Positions 20,601 through 29,197 are shown, numbered from the stretch's first letter. The stretch is 64,000 nucleotides of DNA from Streptococcus sp. D7B5 (GCF_029691405.1 NZ_CP121467.1:1116001-1180000); one strand, 5' to 3'. Notes: generated from the sequence alone by a model not told the origin. Numbers and translations are program-made.

Positions 20601-23600
20601 ACGGTACAGATGACACCAGCTGGGCGCTCTCAAATGATGCCACAACCGGTAGCTTTACAGTCGATTTGGGGCAAAAGAGACGATTTGACGTCGTTGAACT
20701 CAAGGAAGATATCGCCAAAGGTCAACGTATCTCAGGTTTCAAGATTGAAGTCGAAATCAACGGACGCTGGGTGACATATGGTGAAGGTTCGACCGTTGGT
20801 TACCGTCGCTTGATTCAAGGCAAGCCTGTAGAAGCACAAAAAATCCGTGTAACCATCACCGGTGCTCAAGCAACCCCAATCTTAACCAACTTCTCAGTCT
20901 ACAAGACACCAAGCAGCATTGAAAAGACAGATGGCTACCCTCTTGGACTTGAATACCACTCAAATACAACAGCGGATACAGCCGGAACAACTTGGTACAA
21001 TGAATCTGAAGGTGTGCGTGGCACTTCTATGTGGACCAATCAAAAAGATGCCAAAGTCAGCTATACCTTCACAGGAACCAAGGCCTATGTCGTCTCTACA
21101 GTCGACCCAGGTCATGGAGAAATGTCCGTCTACGTTGATGGCCAAAAAGTTGCGGATGTGCAAACTAAGAACACTAGCCGTAAACGCAGCCAAAAAGTCT
21201 TTGAGACAGGCGATTTAGCTCCAGGCCAACACACTATTACCCTTGTTAATAAAACAGGCGAACCAATTGCTACAGAAGGAATCTACACCCTAAACAATGA
21301 TAGTAAAGGGATGTTTGAACTTGAGTCTACCAACTATGAAGTCGAAAAAGGAAAACCCGTCACTGTTAAGATTAAACGTGTTGGTGGAAGCAAGGGGGCT
21401 GCTACTGTGCGCTTCATCACAGAACCTGGAACTGGGGTTCACGGTAAAGTTTACCAAGATACAACTCAAGATGTGACTTTTGAAGATGGAGAAACAGAAA
21501 AGACTGTGACCATCCCAACGATTGACTTTACAGAACAGGCCGACTCTGTCTTTGACTTCAAAGCCAAGCTCACTTCTGTTTCTGATGGTGCCTTGCTCGG
21601 TTTTGCTACCGATGCAACCATCCAAGTAATGAAAGCCGAATTGCTGATCAAGGATCAAACAAGCTATGATGACCAAGCTAGTCAGTTGGATTACAGTCCT
21701 GGCTGGAACCATGAAACCAATTCCGCAGATAAATACCAAAAGACAGAGTCTTGGGCTTCCTTTGGTCGCTTAACTGATGAACAAAAGAAAAAGACAACTG
21801 TCACAGCCTACTTCTACGGTACTGGACTTGATATCAAGGGCTATGTTGATCCAAATCATGGTATCTACAAAGTCTTCCTAGATGGCAAAGAAGTTCCTTA
21901 CCAAGATGGCATGGGAAATGCTTCAACTATTGACGGTAAGAAATACTTTAGTGGTCACGCTGCCCAACGCCAAGGCAATCAAACTCTGGTTAGCCTAAAA
22001 GGTCTGGACGAAAACTTGCACGCAGTCACTCTTCAACTCGATCCTGATCGAAACGATTTGTCTCGAAATATTGGTATCCAGGTAGACCAATTCATCACTC
22101 GTGGCGAAGGCAGTGAACTCTACAGTAAGGCAGATATCATCCAGTCTATCTCTAAATGGAAAGACGATCTGTCAAACTTTGATCCAGCAGGTTTGAAAAA
22201 TACGGCTACTGCACGTCAAGCTTTCCAAGCAAATCTAGAAAAATTGAGAAACCAACTCAGTACCGAAGCTGTGGATGTTCAAGAAGTCATGTTGACTGTC
22301 AGCGCCTTACAAGATATCCTGTCCAAGGACGAGAACTATCAAAGAGGCCAAGAGGAACCGACTCCAGATCAACCTGAACAGCCTGAAGAACCTTCTAAAC
22401 CTGAGCAACCAGCTGAACCAAAACAACCGGAAATTGAGTATGATAAGGCTATGGACAGCTTGACAAAAGCTATCGAGAAAAAAGTCGCTGAGCTTGGATC
22501 CAACAAGGAAGCTAAGAAGAAATTATTAGAAATTGCTGACCAAGCCATTGCTGCCATCCAAGAAGCTAAAACTCAGGAAGCAGTCAATCAAGCGCTAGAA
22601 ACTGCTCTCGAACAAATCAACAAACTCGAAGCGGCTCAGCCTGAGAAACCTGCTCAACCTGAGAAACCAGCTCAGCCTGAAAAACCAACTCAACCGGAAA
22701 CTCCGGCTCAGCCTGAGAAACCGACTCAACCGGAAACTCCAGCTCAGCCTGAAAAGCCGACTCAACCTGAGAATCCAGTTCAACCGGAAAAACCGGCTCA
22801 GCCTGAAAAGCCAGCGCAACCGGAACAACCAACTCAACCTGAGAATCCAGTTCAACCAGAAAAACCGGCTCAGCCTGAAAAACCGGCTCAACCTGAGAAA
22901 CCTGCTCAACCTGAACAACCGGCTCAGCCTGAAACTCCGGCTCAGCCTGAAAAGCCAGTTCAACCGGAAAAACCGGCGCAACCGGAAAAACCAACTCAAC
23001 CTGAGAATCCAGTTCAACCGGAAAAACCTGCTCAACCTGAAAAACCAGCGCAACCGGAAAAACCTGCTCAGCCTGAAAAGCCGACTCAACCTGAGAAACC
23101 GGCGCAACCGGAAAAACCTGCTCAACCGGAAAAACCGACTCAACCGGAAAAACCTGCTCAACCTGAGAAACCGACTCAACCGGAAACTCCAGCTCAACCA
23201 GAAAAACCAATTACTTCTTCAAGTCCTGAAGAAGGGGTTAAAGACCTTGTCTTTACACTTCCAAGCTTGGAAATCGTCAATAAGATCGTACCGTTCAAGA
23301 CGATTCGTCGCGAAAACCCACAATTAGACAAAGGAAAAGAGCAAGTTCTATCAGAAGGAAAAGACGGTCTCTTAGTCGAGTATGTTGAAGTGGACGGTGA
23401 CAATCGCAAGGTTCTCCAAACAGAAGCAACTCCAGCTCAAGATCGAGTGATTGAGGTAGGTAGCAAACAAAGCTCAGTTGGAACAGAAGCGCCACCAGTT
23501 GTGACTCTTCCTGAGTATGTTCTACCAAGAGAGACTGAAAAACCTGCGCCAGCCGTAACAGATAACTCATCAGCAAAAGATGAAAAAGCTCCTGTTACAG

Positions 23601-23731
23601 CTACAGTCAAAGAAGACAAGGAAAGACTACTCCCTGCAACTGGGGAACAAGAAGCAAGTGCCTTCCTCTTCTTGGCAGCCATTACTTCTATCTTGTCTCT
23701 CCTCATCTTCCAAAAGAATTTCAAAGACTAA
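17627..23731 (+). CDS. Sortase-anchored trypsin-like protease / GH29 fucosidase fusion protein
   Basis: 2034 residues. A YSIRK-type signal (FSIRKLTVGVASVIVG) leads. Residues about 145-405 form a V8/trypsin-like serine protease with candidate triad His198 (LTVAHNF), Asp263 (NDLALVE) and Ser354 (GLSGGG). A choline-binding-like WYQGDNGNRYYF segment and MucBP-like modules follow. A GH29 alpha-L-fucosidase domain spans about 640-960, with candidate nucleophile Asp812 in EVWMDGARG. Next come an F5/8-type-C-like carbohydrate-binding module, further beta-sandwich and Calx-beta-like modules, a FIVAR-like helix region, 32 hexapeptide repeats and the sorting signal LPATGE. GH29 enzymes retain configuration; 1,3/1,4-fucose specificity is likely but not proven. 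Surface location is certain from both signals. Confidence 0.92.
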   Translation: MNRYLFEKGQTFSIRKLTVGVASVIVGLAFFASGTVRADETSPATTSNLDQQMKQVADIEETKAEPVKKEGRVETEKQETPAADTSSADLLPEEIQDRAYPDTPVKELDTTTIVDKKASPKVETKSILKDKEEAPKEAENGNRAIINGGQDLKHINYEGQPATAATMVYSTYNAGEQRYLVSGSGIFVAPNLILTVAHNFLEANKETGEGHIRGGKSAQFYYNVGSNSEKKNSLPSSGTTVLFREKDIHFWNKKEFGKGYKNDLALVEAPIPLPIASPNKAATFAPLAEHKKHQPGEAISTIGYPTDSSSKELKQPILAGQLYKADGTIRSVESYDDKGTTGITYQTTSVSGLSGGGIVDSQGKVLGVHQHGTVDNGVPEKDRFGGGLVLSPEQLKWVKDMIAKYGVKGWYQGDNGNRYYFTDEGRMLRNETAVIGSNEYSFNQDGIATLTKGVEYGRVVIQHEDEEGNPVKDNDTFIEQTAVDSPFDYNFKKEIEKTDFYQKNKDKYEIVSIDGVAVNKQLKDTWAEDHNVVSKAPAGTRVIKVVYKVNKGSFKVYYRQKGTTTELAEATVDNNDGQEYEVSFVNTFHAKDIAGYRPVKASLEARIQQKGVNEIVFEYEPIADTANPTTPTPPVAHPEDKETEIGNHGPLPSKAQLDYHKEELAAFIHYGMNTYTNSEWGNGKEDPRYFNPTNLDTDQWIRTLKETGFKRTIMVVKHHDGFVAYPSKYTNHTVAASPWKDGKGDLLEEVSKSASKYDMNMGVYLSPWDANHPKYHVATEKEYNQYYLNQLKEILGNPKYGNKGKFIEVWMDGARGSGAQKVTYTFDEWFKYIKEAEGDIAIFSAQPTSVRWIGNERGIAGDPVWHKVKRANITDDVKNEYLNHGDPDGDMYSVGEADVSIRSGWFYHDNQQPKSLKELMDIYFKSVGRGTPLLLNIPPNKEGKFADADVARLKEFKATLDQMYATDFAKGATVTASSTRQNHLYKESHLTDGTDDTSWALSNDATTGSFTVDLGQKRRFDVVELKEDIAKGQRISGFKIEVEINGRWVTYGEGSTVGYRRLIQGKPVEAQKIRVTITGAQATPILTNFSVYKTPSSIEKTDGYPLGLEYHSNTTADTAGTTWYNESEGVRGTSMWTNQKDAKVSYTFTGTKAYVVSTVDPGHGEMSVYVDGQKVADVQTKNTSRKRSQKVFETGDLAPGQHTITLVNKTGEPIATEGIYTLNNDSKGMFELESTNYEVEKGKPVTVKIKRVGGSKGAATVRFITEPGTGVHGKVYQDTTQDVTFEDGETEKTVTIPTIDFTEQADSVFDFKAKLTSVSDGALLGFATDATIQVMKAELLIKDQTSYDDQASQLDYSPGWNHETNSADKYQKTESWASFGRLTDEQKKKTTVTAYFYGTGLDIKGYVDPNHGIYKVFLDGKEVPYQDGMGNASTIDGKKYFSGHAAQRQGNQTLVSLKGLDENLHAVTLQLDPDRNDLSRNIGIQVDQFITRGEGSELYSKADIIQSISKWKDDLSNFDPAGLKNTATARQAFQANLEKLRNQLSTEAVDVQEVMLTVSALQDILSKDENYQRGQEEPTPDQPEQPEEPSKPEQPAEPKQPEIEYDKAMDSLTKAIEKKVAELGSNKEAKKKLLEIADQAIAAIQEAKTQEAVNQALETALEQINKLEAAQPEKPAQPEKPAQPEKPTQPETPAQPEKPTQPETPAQPEKPTQPENPVQPEKPAQPEKPAQPEQPTQPENPVQPEKPAQPEKPAQPEKPAQPEQPAQPETPAQPEKPVQPEKPAQPEKPTQPENPVQPEKPAQPEKPAQPEKPAQPEKPTQPEKPAQPEKPAQPEKPTQPEKPAQPEKPTQPETPAQPEKPITSSSPEEGVKDLVFTLPSLEIVNKIVPFKTIRRENPQLDKGKEQVLSEGKDGLLVEYVEVDGDNRKVLQTEATPAQDRVIEVGSKQSSVGTEAPPVVTLPEYVLPRETEKPAPAVTDNSSAKDEKAPVTATVKEDKERLLPATGEQEASAFLFLAAITSILSLLIFQKNFKD
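22634..23209 (+). repeat. 32 tandem 18-bp repeats encoding AQPEKP
   Basis: 576 bases encode 32 hexapeptides of the form A/T/V-QPE-K/T/N/Q-P without interruption. They make a rigid proline-rich wall-spanning stalk. The DNA units are near identical, so length polymorphism is expected. Confidence 0.95.
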
Positions 23732-23776
23732 TAACCCTCTTTGATTGATTCTTTCTAATGACTCAGTTCCCCCGTT

Positions 23777-23804
23777 GAGAAGACCATTTGGTCTTCTCTT
23801 TTTC
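23777..23804 (+). terminator. Terminator after the protease-fucosidase gene
   Basis: GAGAAGACCA (23777-23786) pairs perfectly with TGGTCTTCTC (23789-23798), followed by TTTTTC. Confidence 0.9.
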
Positions 23805-23820
23805 TATCTGTAAAATTAAA

Positions 23821-23848
23821 AAACATCCACAAATATACATGGATGTTT
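23821..23848. terminator. Second hairpin in the convergent gap
   Basis: AAACATCCA (23821-23829) pairs with TGGATGTTT (23840-23848). On the minus strand it is followed by TTTTTT-rich sequence and may end the SOS-type operon. In the remaining 23849-24092 I see no supported gene; a 34-codon minus-strand frame there has no recognisable features. Confidence 0.6.
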
Positions 23849-24092
23849 GGGTATGACTCTATAAAGTAAAATGATCATTGAAGATAGCTGTTCTCAAATC
23901 CAACCACGTTTTCAAATAAACGCTCATCCAAAAAAAGAGAGTGGCCCTTTTCTTATCTCATCAGAATTACCATCATAAGTTTCTGCAAGAACTCCACAGA
24001 TAAAAGATGGTGTTTCGAATTCCAATACCATGAGATTTTCTGACGCTCACAAGCCATCTTTCCTAAATCAAACTTCCTTCTTCCACACCTAG

Positions 24093-24386
24093 TCACTGAC
24101 TACTATTTTTGAGTCCAGCGTATGCATAGGTTCGATTTCTAGGAGACTCTTTTTCCGTCACCACCCTAAAACAAAAGCGATGCTCCCGCCCATCCTTGGC
24201 ATTTTCCTTGTTTAAAACAAAGTAGTTCTTCTGATTCATCGCCATAGTGCGTAGGATGTCATCGATCAAAAAAGTCAAGGGAACATTCATAGCAGAGTAT
24301 TTTTGAAAATCCTCTTCAAAGCGGATATAACTATCTGAAAAATAATCCATCTGCAGTTTGTTTTCATACAACTCTTTTCTAGTCAT
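24093..24386 (-). CDS. DUF5960-like small protein of the umuC-type operon
   Basis: 97 residues from the ATG at 24386 (MTRKELYENKLQMDYFSDSY), chosen because it overlaps the preceding stop by eight bases; an earlier start at 24422 would run deep into that gene. The sequence is mixed alpha/beta with no membrane segment. Small proteins of this kind follow Y-family polymerase genes in streptococcal SOS-like operons; the function is unknown. Confidence 0.65.
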   Translation of the reverse strand: MTRKELYENKLQMDYFSDSYIRFEEDFQKYSAMNVPLTFLIDDILRTMAMNQKNYFVLNKENAKDGREHRFCFRVVTEKESPRNRTYAYAGLKNSSQ

Positions 24387-24741
24387 ACACTCCCTCCTCC
24401 CACAGTCGAATTTCGAGGACATCTACAATCTCTATCAGCCTGTAGCCCTCACTTGTCCTAATAGATAGAGTTTGAGGTGATAATTCACTCACCTCGCCGA
24501 TGATTGTGGTTTTCTGCTTCTTTTCCTTGACCACAAAGTATCCCTTTAGTTGCCCGACATACAGCTGCGAAAGCAAGAGTAACTTCTCAACGGAATTCAA
24601 ATCTGTCGAAAAAGCAACCCGATTTTTTTCTTCACCAAGTGAACTAGTATGCTCTGAGAGGAAAAAGCCCATCCACTTCTGCATCCCTGGATCTTGATAG
24701 TCACGCGCAGATGGAAAGGGTAAATAAGAACGATCAATCAT
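24379..24741 (-). CDS. YolD-like protein, partner of the Y-family polymerase
   Basis: 120 residues with N-terminal YLPFPSARDYQDPGMQKWMG and a beta-rich C-terminal half. YolD-like proteins are encoded directly downstream of UvrX/UmuC-type polymerases in Firmicutes and may be UmuD-like cofactors. It overlaps the polymerase gene by four bases (ATGA), so the stoichiometry is probably coupled. Confidence 0.75.
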   Translation of the reverse strand: MIDRSYLPFPSARDYQDPGMQKWMGFFLSEHTSSLGEEKNRVAFSTDLNSVEKLLLLSQLYVGQLKGYFVVKEKKQKTTIIGEVSELSPQTLSIRTSEGYRLIEIVDVLEIRLWEEGVYD

Positions 24742-26153
24742 TTTAGTCCATCTAATCCTCCAGCAGAATGCCCCCCAATCAGCTTGCTTCTGGCAAGACT
24801 CCTAGAGGCTTCTTCCAGTGCATTGGCCTTTAAGAGGGAGGTAAAACCAAATTGTTCCCGAATGGCATCAATAGCCGTCTGGAGCCTTTCTTCTTTTTCT
24901 AACTTGTCAACATCATCAAAGAGGGAGATCAAGCCAAAGGACTCGTCCACAAATCCTGAATAGTTGACTCCGACACTTCTGACCGCTCCAGAAGTGTATT
25001 TATTATGAAATAACTTCAAAACGTGGTCTGTTAAAACAGCTGTATTATTAGTCGGTTCGACCTTCATTTGTGTATGAATAGACGGCCTAACCTCCTGTTT
25101 AGAGAAACCGACATAGATAGAGACAAGGGTTGTTTTCTTGCCCGCCCTTCTCAGCCTAATAGCTACCTGCTCCGCCATTTCTCGGAGAATAATTTCGATA
25201 TCCCGTAGCTTCACGTAATCTCTCGGCAAGATTTGAGAATTCCCCAACCCTTGAGACTTGGCTTTATAGGGCTTATGAACATTGCTCTCATCAATCCCGT
25301 TAGCATGAAACCACAAACGCAGGCCAGCCTGACCGAGAGCTTTCTGTAGCTGGTCTGGATTACTGGTGGCCAATTCTCTGATGGAAAAAATCCCCAGAGT
25401 ATGCAAGCGTTTCTCCATCCGCCTGCCAATCCCCCAAAAGTCCGTCATCTTGGGAATGGCCCAAACCTTCTCTTCCACATCCTGGTAAGACCAGTTGGCC
25501 CTCATGGTCGGAGTGTGCTTGGCCTCATTATCCAGAGCCAACTTGGCCAGTAAGGGATTGGCATTGGACATACCCACTGTAGAGTAGATCCCTGTCTGCC
25601 TCCAAATATCCCTCTGTATACGAGCAGAAAGCATATCCAGCTTGTCTCTGCGAGAGAGACTCTTGTCTGGGATGAAGTAGTTGAGCGAACTAGTCAGATC
25701 GATAAAGCCCTCATCGATAGAGTAGGGATAAATATCCTCCGGGCTACCATAGTTTTGAAAGATTCGCTGGATTTCCATATTGACCGCTATGTACTCATCC
25801 ATCCTAGGAGGCACAATCAAAGTCACTTGAGCCCAATCTTCGATGTAGCGAACATAGTCTGAGTCAGTAGGCAAGCCTTGCTTTCGAGCATTGTAATAGG
25901 AAAATTTGCGCGTTTTGATATCAAAAGGCAGATCATAGGCCCGGCCAACATTGGACTTACCAAAAATCTTCTTGAACATGGGAGAGGAAGCTAGGATAAG
26001 ACCAGTAGAATTATCCGCGCGACTCATGACACAAAGCGAGGTCTTCAGCGGATGCAAGCCTCTTTTCACACACTCAACACTGGCATAAAAAGATTTCATA
26101 TCGACAAAGGCAATGTCACTTTTGGGCTCTCTGGAATAATCAAAGTAGCCCAT
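24738..26153 (-). CDS. Y-family DNA polymerase (UmuC/UvrX type)
   Basis: 471 residues. Catalytic motifs are VDMKSFYASVEC near the N-terminus and SIDEGFIDL near residue 140. A helix-hairpin-helix-like region (FWGIGRRMEKRLHTLGI) and a little-finger domain follow. These polymerases carry out error-prone translesion synthesis after DNA damage. It starts three bases after the HdiR-like repressor, so it should be derepressed with it. Such modules are common both on chromosomes and on streptococcal mobile elements. Confidence 0.93.
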   Translation of the reverse strand: MGYFDYSREPKSDIAFVDMKSFYASVECVKRGLHPLKTSLCVMSRADNSTGLILASSPMFKKIFGKSNVGRAYDLPFDIKTRKFSYYNARKQGLPTDSDYVRYIEDWAQVTLIVPPRMDEYIAVNMEIQRIFQNYGSPEDIYPYSIDEGFIDLTSSLNYFIPDKSLSRRDKLDMLSARIQRDIWRQTGIYSTVGMSNANPLLAKLALDNEAKHTPTMRANWSYQDVEEKVWAIPKMTDFWGIGRRMEKRLHTLGIFSIRELATSNPDQLQKALGQAGLRLWFHANGIDESNVHKPYKAKSQGLGNSQILPRDYVKLRDIEIILREMAEQVAIRLRRAGKKTTLVSIYVGFSKQEVRPSIHTQMKVEPTNNTAVLTDHVLKLFHNKYTSGAVRSVGVNYSGFVDESFGLISLFDDVDKLEKEERLQTAIDAIREQFGFTSLLKANALEEASRSLARSKLIGGHSAGGLDGLK

Positions 26154-26156
26154 AGG

Positions 26157-26843
26157 CTAACCCTCCATCGGCACAAAGTTCCCAACAATAATCCCTACAA
26201 TCCGAGGATCTTCCTCATAGGAGATGAAAATGTCCTTGTATTTTGGATTGATCGATACCAGACGCAAGCCATCTTCCTCCCGATAGACCCGTTTAATATA
26301 GGTCTGGTTGTTACAAACTACTGCATAAACTGCCCCATCATAGTCAAATCCTGTCTCCCGAATCAGAGCCACCGAACCATTTTGATATTTAGGTTCCATA
26401 GAGTCCCCAGATACCCAAGATGCAAAATCATGGGCCAACTCCTCGTTAAAGTAAACCGTATCAAAATTCTGGTCATCATAGACCGAAGCCCCGATCCCTG
26501 CTGACATGCGTTCATAGACACGATACTCGTAGAGGCGCTCTGGCATGGTCGTCACCTTCTGAGTTTGTTCCTCTTGAGCTAAGTTGCGAGCATAGAGCAC
26601 AACCTTGTCCTTCCCTTGCTTGGAGAGGCTATTGTAGAGACGAACAATCTCGATCTGAGTAAAATAGCCTTTTGCTACCTTTAAAATGTTCTCTAGCTGA
26701 GCAACCTTCTCCTGGGATGGTTCCTTAATCCCACGTTCCCAAGCCGAGTAAGCCTGAAAACTAATCCCTAATTCCTCTGCAATTTCCTTCTGTGTCAATT
26801 TTAACTCTTTTCTCCGAGCCTTGAGTTTTTCTGGTTGGTACAT
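26157..26843 (-). CDS. HdiR/LexA-like self-cleaving repressor
   Basis: 228 residues: an XRE helix-turn-helix (about residues 5-60, LTQKEIAEELGISFQAY) fused to an S24 peptidase domain. The Ala-Gly cleavage site is seen in SAGIG, the catalytic serine in SGDSMEPKY and the lysine in TYIKRVYR. Lactococcal HdiR has the same build: RecA-stimulated autocleavage relieves repression after DNA damage. Heading the polymerase operon, it gives streptococci, which lack classical LexA, a local SOS response. Confidence 0.9.
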   Translation of the reverse strand: MYQPEKLKARRKELKLTQKEIAEELGISFQAYSAWERGIKEPSQEKVAQLENILKVAKGYFTQIEIVRLYNSLSKQGKDKVVLYARNLAQEEQTQKVTTMPERLYEYRVYERMSAGIGASVYDDQNFDTVYFNEELAHDFASWVSGDSMEPKYQNGSVALIRETGFDYDGAVYAVVCNNQTYIKRVYREEDGLRLVSINPKYKDIFISYEEDPRIVGIIVGNFVPMEG

Positions 26844-26893
26844 GATTCACCCCCTAGTGTGATGTTTTATTGAGAATATCTCTCTTAGAAAAA

Positions 26894-26907
26894 CAAATCG
26901 ACGATTG
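26894..26907 (-). promoter_or_regulatory. Second operator-like dyad in the repressor leader
   Basis: The minus strand reads CAATCGTCGATTTG, containing the dyad AATCG-A-CGATT. It shares CAATCGTC with the palindrome over the -35 box and lies about 35-45 bases past the predicted transcription start. A second binding site for the HdiR-like repressor is likely. Confidence 0.5.
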
Positions 26908-26947
26908 AGCTTACACCTCTAAAACTCAACCAATTCGGTTTAGTTTT

Positions 26948-26978
26948 ATTATATAAAAAAAGTGGACGATTGTCCACT
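26948..26978 (-). promoter_or_regulatory. Promoter of the SOS-type operon with palindromic operator over the -35
   Basis: On the minus strand TGGACA (26976-26971), 17 bases, TATAAT (26953-26948). The 18-base palindrome AGTGGACAATCGTCCACT (26978-26961) includes the -35 and is followed by seven T. The same element therefore looks like a terminator for the gene at 27048 and an operator for the next operon. Confidence 0.75.
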
Positions 26979-27047
26979 GGGAAAATCAAATTTTAACAGA
27001 CACAACTGGAAATTATGAACAAAAAACTGACCTAGCCCTAACAACTC

Positions 27048-28013
27048 CTACTCTAATTTTTGCAACAGCTTTACAACTTGCCGATTATCTATCCTCACAT
27101 AGTATACACCACTATCACTGACAAGTTTATCCTCTTTATACTTAGCAATCTTTACAGCATAAAGACCTCTTGGTAGGGGTTGGTTGGCAAAAAATTCCTT
27201 CATGAGCGCTTCAAGCTCTTTAAGATAGTCATCATACAAGAGATCTCTTTTTTCTTTTGAAACGAAATATTGAAATTCAAATGTCGGTATAAAAATCTCT
27301 TTTTGGAAAAGATATTGAGCATCCATTGGGTACATTCCTTGCAGAGCTTGACCCTTGCTTTGATTTTCCTCTAATATTTCATTATAAAGATAGATATTAT
27401 CAGATTGGTTATTAAATTCAAAATCAATACCTTGATACTTCAAATCAGGCAGTTTAGGATCTTTGATTGAACTGTCCAGTGTTTTTAAAAATTCGCTGGT
27501 GCCTGGACTAACCTCAATCCCTAAATAGGCTAATTCTGGAAAAACATCATAAATTTTTTTACCATTTTTGTAATCAACCTCTGCATCTGTCTTTCCATAT
27601 GTTTCACTTTTCGAAAAGCGAGTATAGTATTTAAATCGAGTTTTAACCTGATAGGTTTTTCCAGCTATATTTTCACTATAGGTACCATGGATTATAAATC
27701 CTCCCACACTTGTATAGTTTTTCTCGTATTTTTCTAACTCAAACTGTCCTGTAAGACCGTAATTTTGATAAGAACGATGCACAGCTTGCTCAATCTCAGT
27801 TCGACTTGCATGGGCAAATAGCCCCCACATATCCATTAGAGAAAGAATAGGACTGAACACTGTGAAGATTACCATTGGAATCACTATGGATAAGCAACCT
27901 ATTAATAGCCAATTTCTTTTCTTGGCCTTTCCTTCAGATTTTTTAGCAGTTTTCTGTTTCCTTTTTAAGATTAGAATGAGCAAAACCAAAATCCCTAATA
28001 CTAATAAAACCAA
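27048..28013 (-). CDS. Hypothetical two-helix membrane protein
   Basis: 321 residues. Two hydrophobic segments lie near the N-terminus (about residues 1-16 and 33-60) around a Lys-rich loop, followed by a roughly 260-residue, probably extracellular, mixed alpha/beta region. I do not recognise a family. It lies just outside the T7SS effector modules on the same strand and may be an accessory or immunity gene, but nothing in the sequence proves this. Confidence 0.6.
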   Translation of the reverse strand: MVLLVLGILVLLILILKRKQKTAKKSEGKAKKRNWLLIGCLSIVIPMVIFTVFSPILSLMDMWGLFAHASRTEIEQAVHRSYQNYGLTGQFELEKYEKNYTSVGGFIIHGTYSENIAGKTYQVKTRFKYYTRFSKSETYGKTDAEVDYKNGKKIYDVFPELAYLGIEVSPGTSEFLKTLDSSIKDPKLPDLKYQGIDFEFNNQSDNIYLYNEILEENQSKGQALQGMYPMDAQYLFQKEIFIPTFEFQYFVSKEKRDLLYDDYLKELEALMKEFFANQPLPRGLYAVKIAKYKEDKLVSDSGVYYVRIDNRQVVKLLQKLE

Positions 28014-28193
28014 GCTACAATCTCCTTTTATCGTGGATAGCTGTTAACAGGTGTATAGGAGGCTGACAGAAATACTCTTCTCACCTACTAACTTATCCTG
28101 AAATCCATAAACTCGTCTGAAACGAGGAGCAACCCTTGTCTCATTATACCACATGAACCATACTGTGAGAAGATGAGAAATACAAAAGAAAAC

Positions 28194-28214
28194 CACCTGA
28201 AATAAATTCAGGTG
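28194..28214 (-). terminator. Terminator of the distal T7SS module (hairpin family copy 1)
   Basis: CACCTGAA (28194-28201) pairs with TTCAGGTG (28207-28214). On the minus strand it is followed by GGTTTTCTTTT. One of four related hairpins in the island (see 29841, 31838, 40154). Confidence 0.85.
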
Positions 28215-28232
28215 ATTAATGAAATTTTGCAG

Positions 28233-28637
28233 TTAGTTGAAGAAACTTTCAATCCAACCACTTATATTGTTTAACAATATTCCTAGCTGACCAATAAGTC
28301 CATCCATCTCCAAAGCTTTATTCTCATACTCATTAATTTTTATGAGTAACTCATCAATATTTTCGTCCATGGCCTTAATACTAGAATCAAAATATGAAAT
28401 CAGATTACCTGCGGGTGTAACAAATTTCGTATCATGCAAATTTCCAGTCCAAGATTCATCATATTCATCTTTTTTAGAAGCTACAGCTTTTTTCTGCTTA
28501 ACAAATTCACTTTTAATTTTCCTTAATTCGTCATATATTTCCTTGACTTTTTTTGCCTCTTCTAAGTAACCTTCTTTTTTTGATTGAGCTGAACTAATCT
28601 GCGATTGAATTGCAGCTTGTTGACTAGCGTTTGACAT
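28233..28637 (-). CDS. Small helical T7SS-associated protein (YwqH/DUF5082-like)
   Basis: 134 residues, nearly all amphipathic helix with a central DESWTGN turn resembling a WXG-type bend. Length and pattern recall the YwqH/DUF5082 proteins encoded before LXG toxins, which act as targeting partners. No toxin gene follows; the operon ends at the hairpin 20 bases later, so this looks like an orphan partner left from a lost effector. Confidence 0.6.
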   Translation of the reverse strand: MSNASQQAAIQSQISSAQSKKEGYLEEAKKVKEIYDELRKIKSEFVKQKKAVASKKDEYDESWTGNLHDTKFVTPAGNLISYFDSSIKAMDENIDELLIKINEYENKALEMDGLIGQLGILLNNISGWIESFFN

Positions 28638-28657
28638 AATTCCTCCTCTTAAATTTA

Positions 28658-29197
28658 CTATTTATAAAATTCATTCAATAGAAATACCATTGTCAACAAG
28701 ATGGGTGCTAAAATTAATGTTGCCATACATATCCATACTTGACGCTTATACACCACTTCCATACCACTGTATCTCTCAACAAAGGACTCTTTGGGACAAG
28801 CAGGGTTATACCAAACAGTCATCTTTGAGCCCTTTGGAAAAGCATCTTCCAAAACACGTGTAACAGAAACGACAGAATTTCTATAAATTGTTATCTTTTG
28901 AGCTAATAACTCCGACCTAGAAGTGGCTTGTACACTCTTCCAAGGAACTGATATGAGAATAACTCTATGGTAGTCCAGATTTCTTTGATAAGTCCGCCCA
29001 TCAACTTTATATTCAACAATTGGAGGACCTGCTGGTTTTGAATACTTGTATCCTACTACAACTCCCTCAACACATGCAGTAGATAAATTTTTAATTCTTA
29101 GTTCTCTTTTGTAAAAATAACGGAAAAAGAAAAGTACAGATGAACAGAGTAATAAAACTCCAAATAGCAACAAAAAATAAAGCTTTAAATCTGACAT
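28658..29197 (-). CDS. DUF3592-like membrane protein
   Basis: 179 residues with membrane helices at about 5-27 and 153-175 enclosing an extracytoplasmic domain. The segment VVGYKYSKPAGPPIVEYKVDGRTYQ and the later KMTVWYNPACPKESFVE fit DUF3592 proteins. Function unknown. It lies between a lipoprotein and an orphan helical protein in the distal T7SS module and could be part of an immunity set. Confidence 0.6.
   Translation of the reverse strand: MSDLKLYFLLLFGVLLLCSSVLFFFRYFYKRELRIKNLSTACVEGVVVGYKYSKPAGPPIVEYKVDGRTYQRNLDYHRVILISVPWKSVQATSRSELLAQKITIYRNSVVSVTRVLEDAFPKGSKMTVWYNPACPKESFVERYSGMEVVYKRQVWICMATLILAPILLTMVFLLNEFYK

Noticed and set aside
22634..23209. Possible CRISPR or satellite array
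   Set aside because: The 18-base units are in-frame codons of a proline-rich stalk, with no spacers and no cas genes.
22595..23210. Long minus-strand open frames opposite the AQPEKP repeats
   Set aside because: They mirror the 18-base coding repeat of the plus-strand protein, have no ribosome-binding sites and consist only of repeated low-complexity residues.
23849..24092. 34-codon minus-strand frame starting MACERQKISWYW
   Set aside because: No ribosome-binding site, no family resemblance and no coupling to the operon; it may be a decayed gene end.
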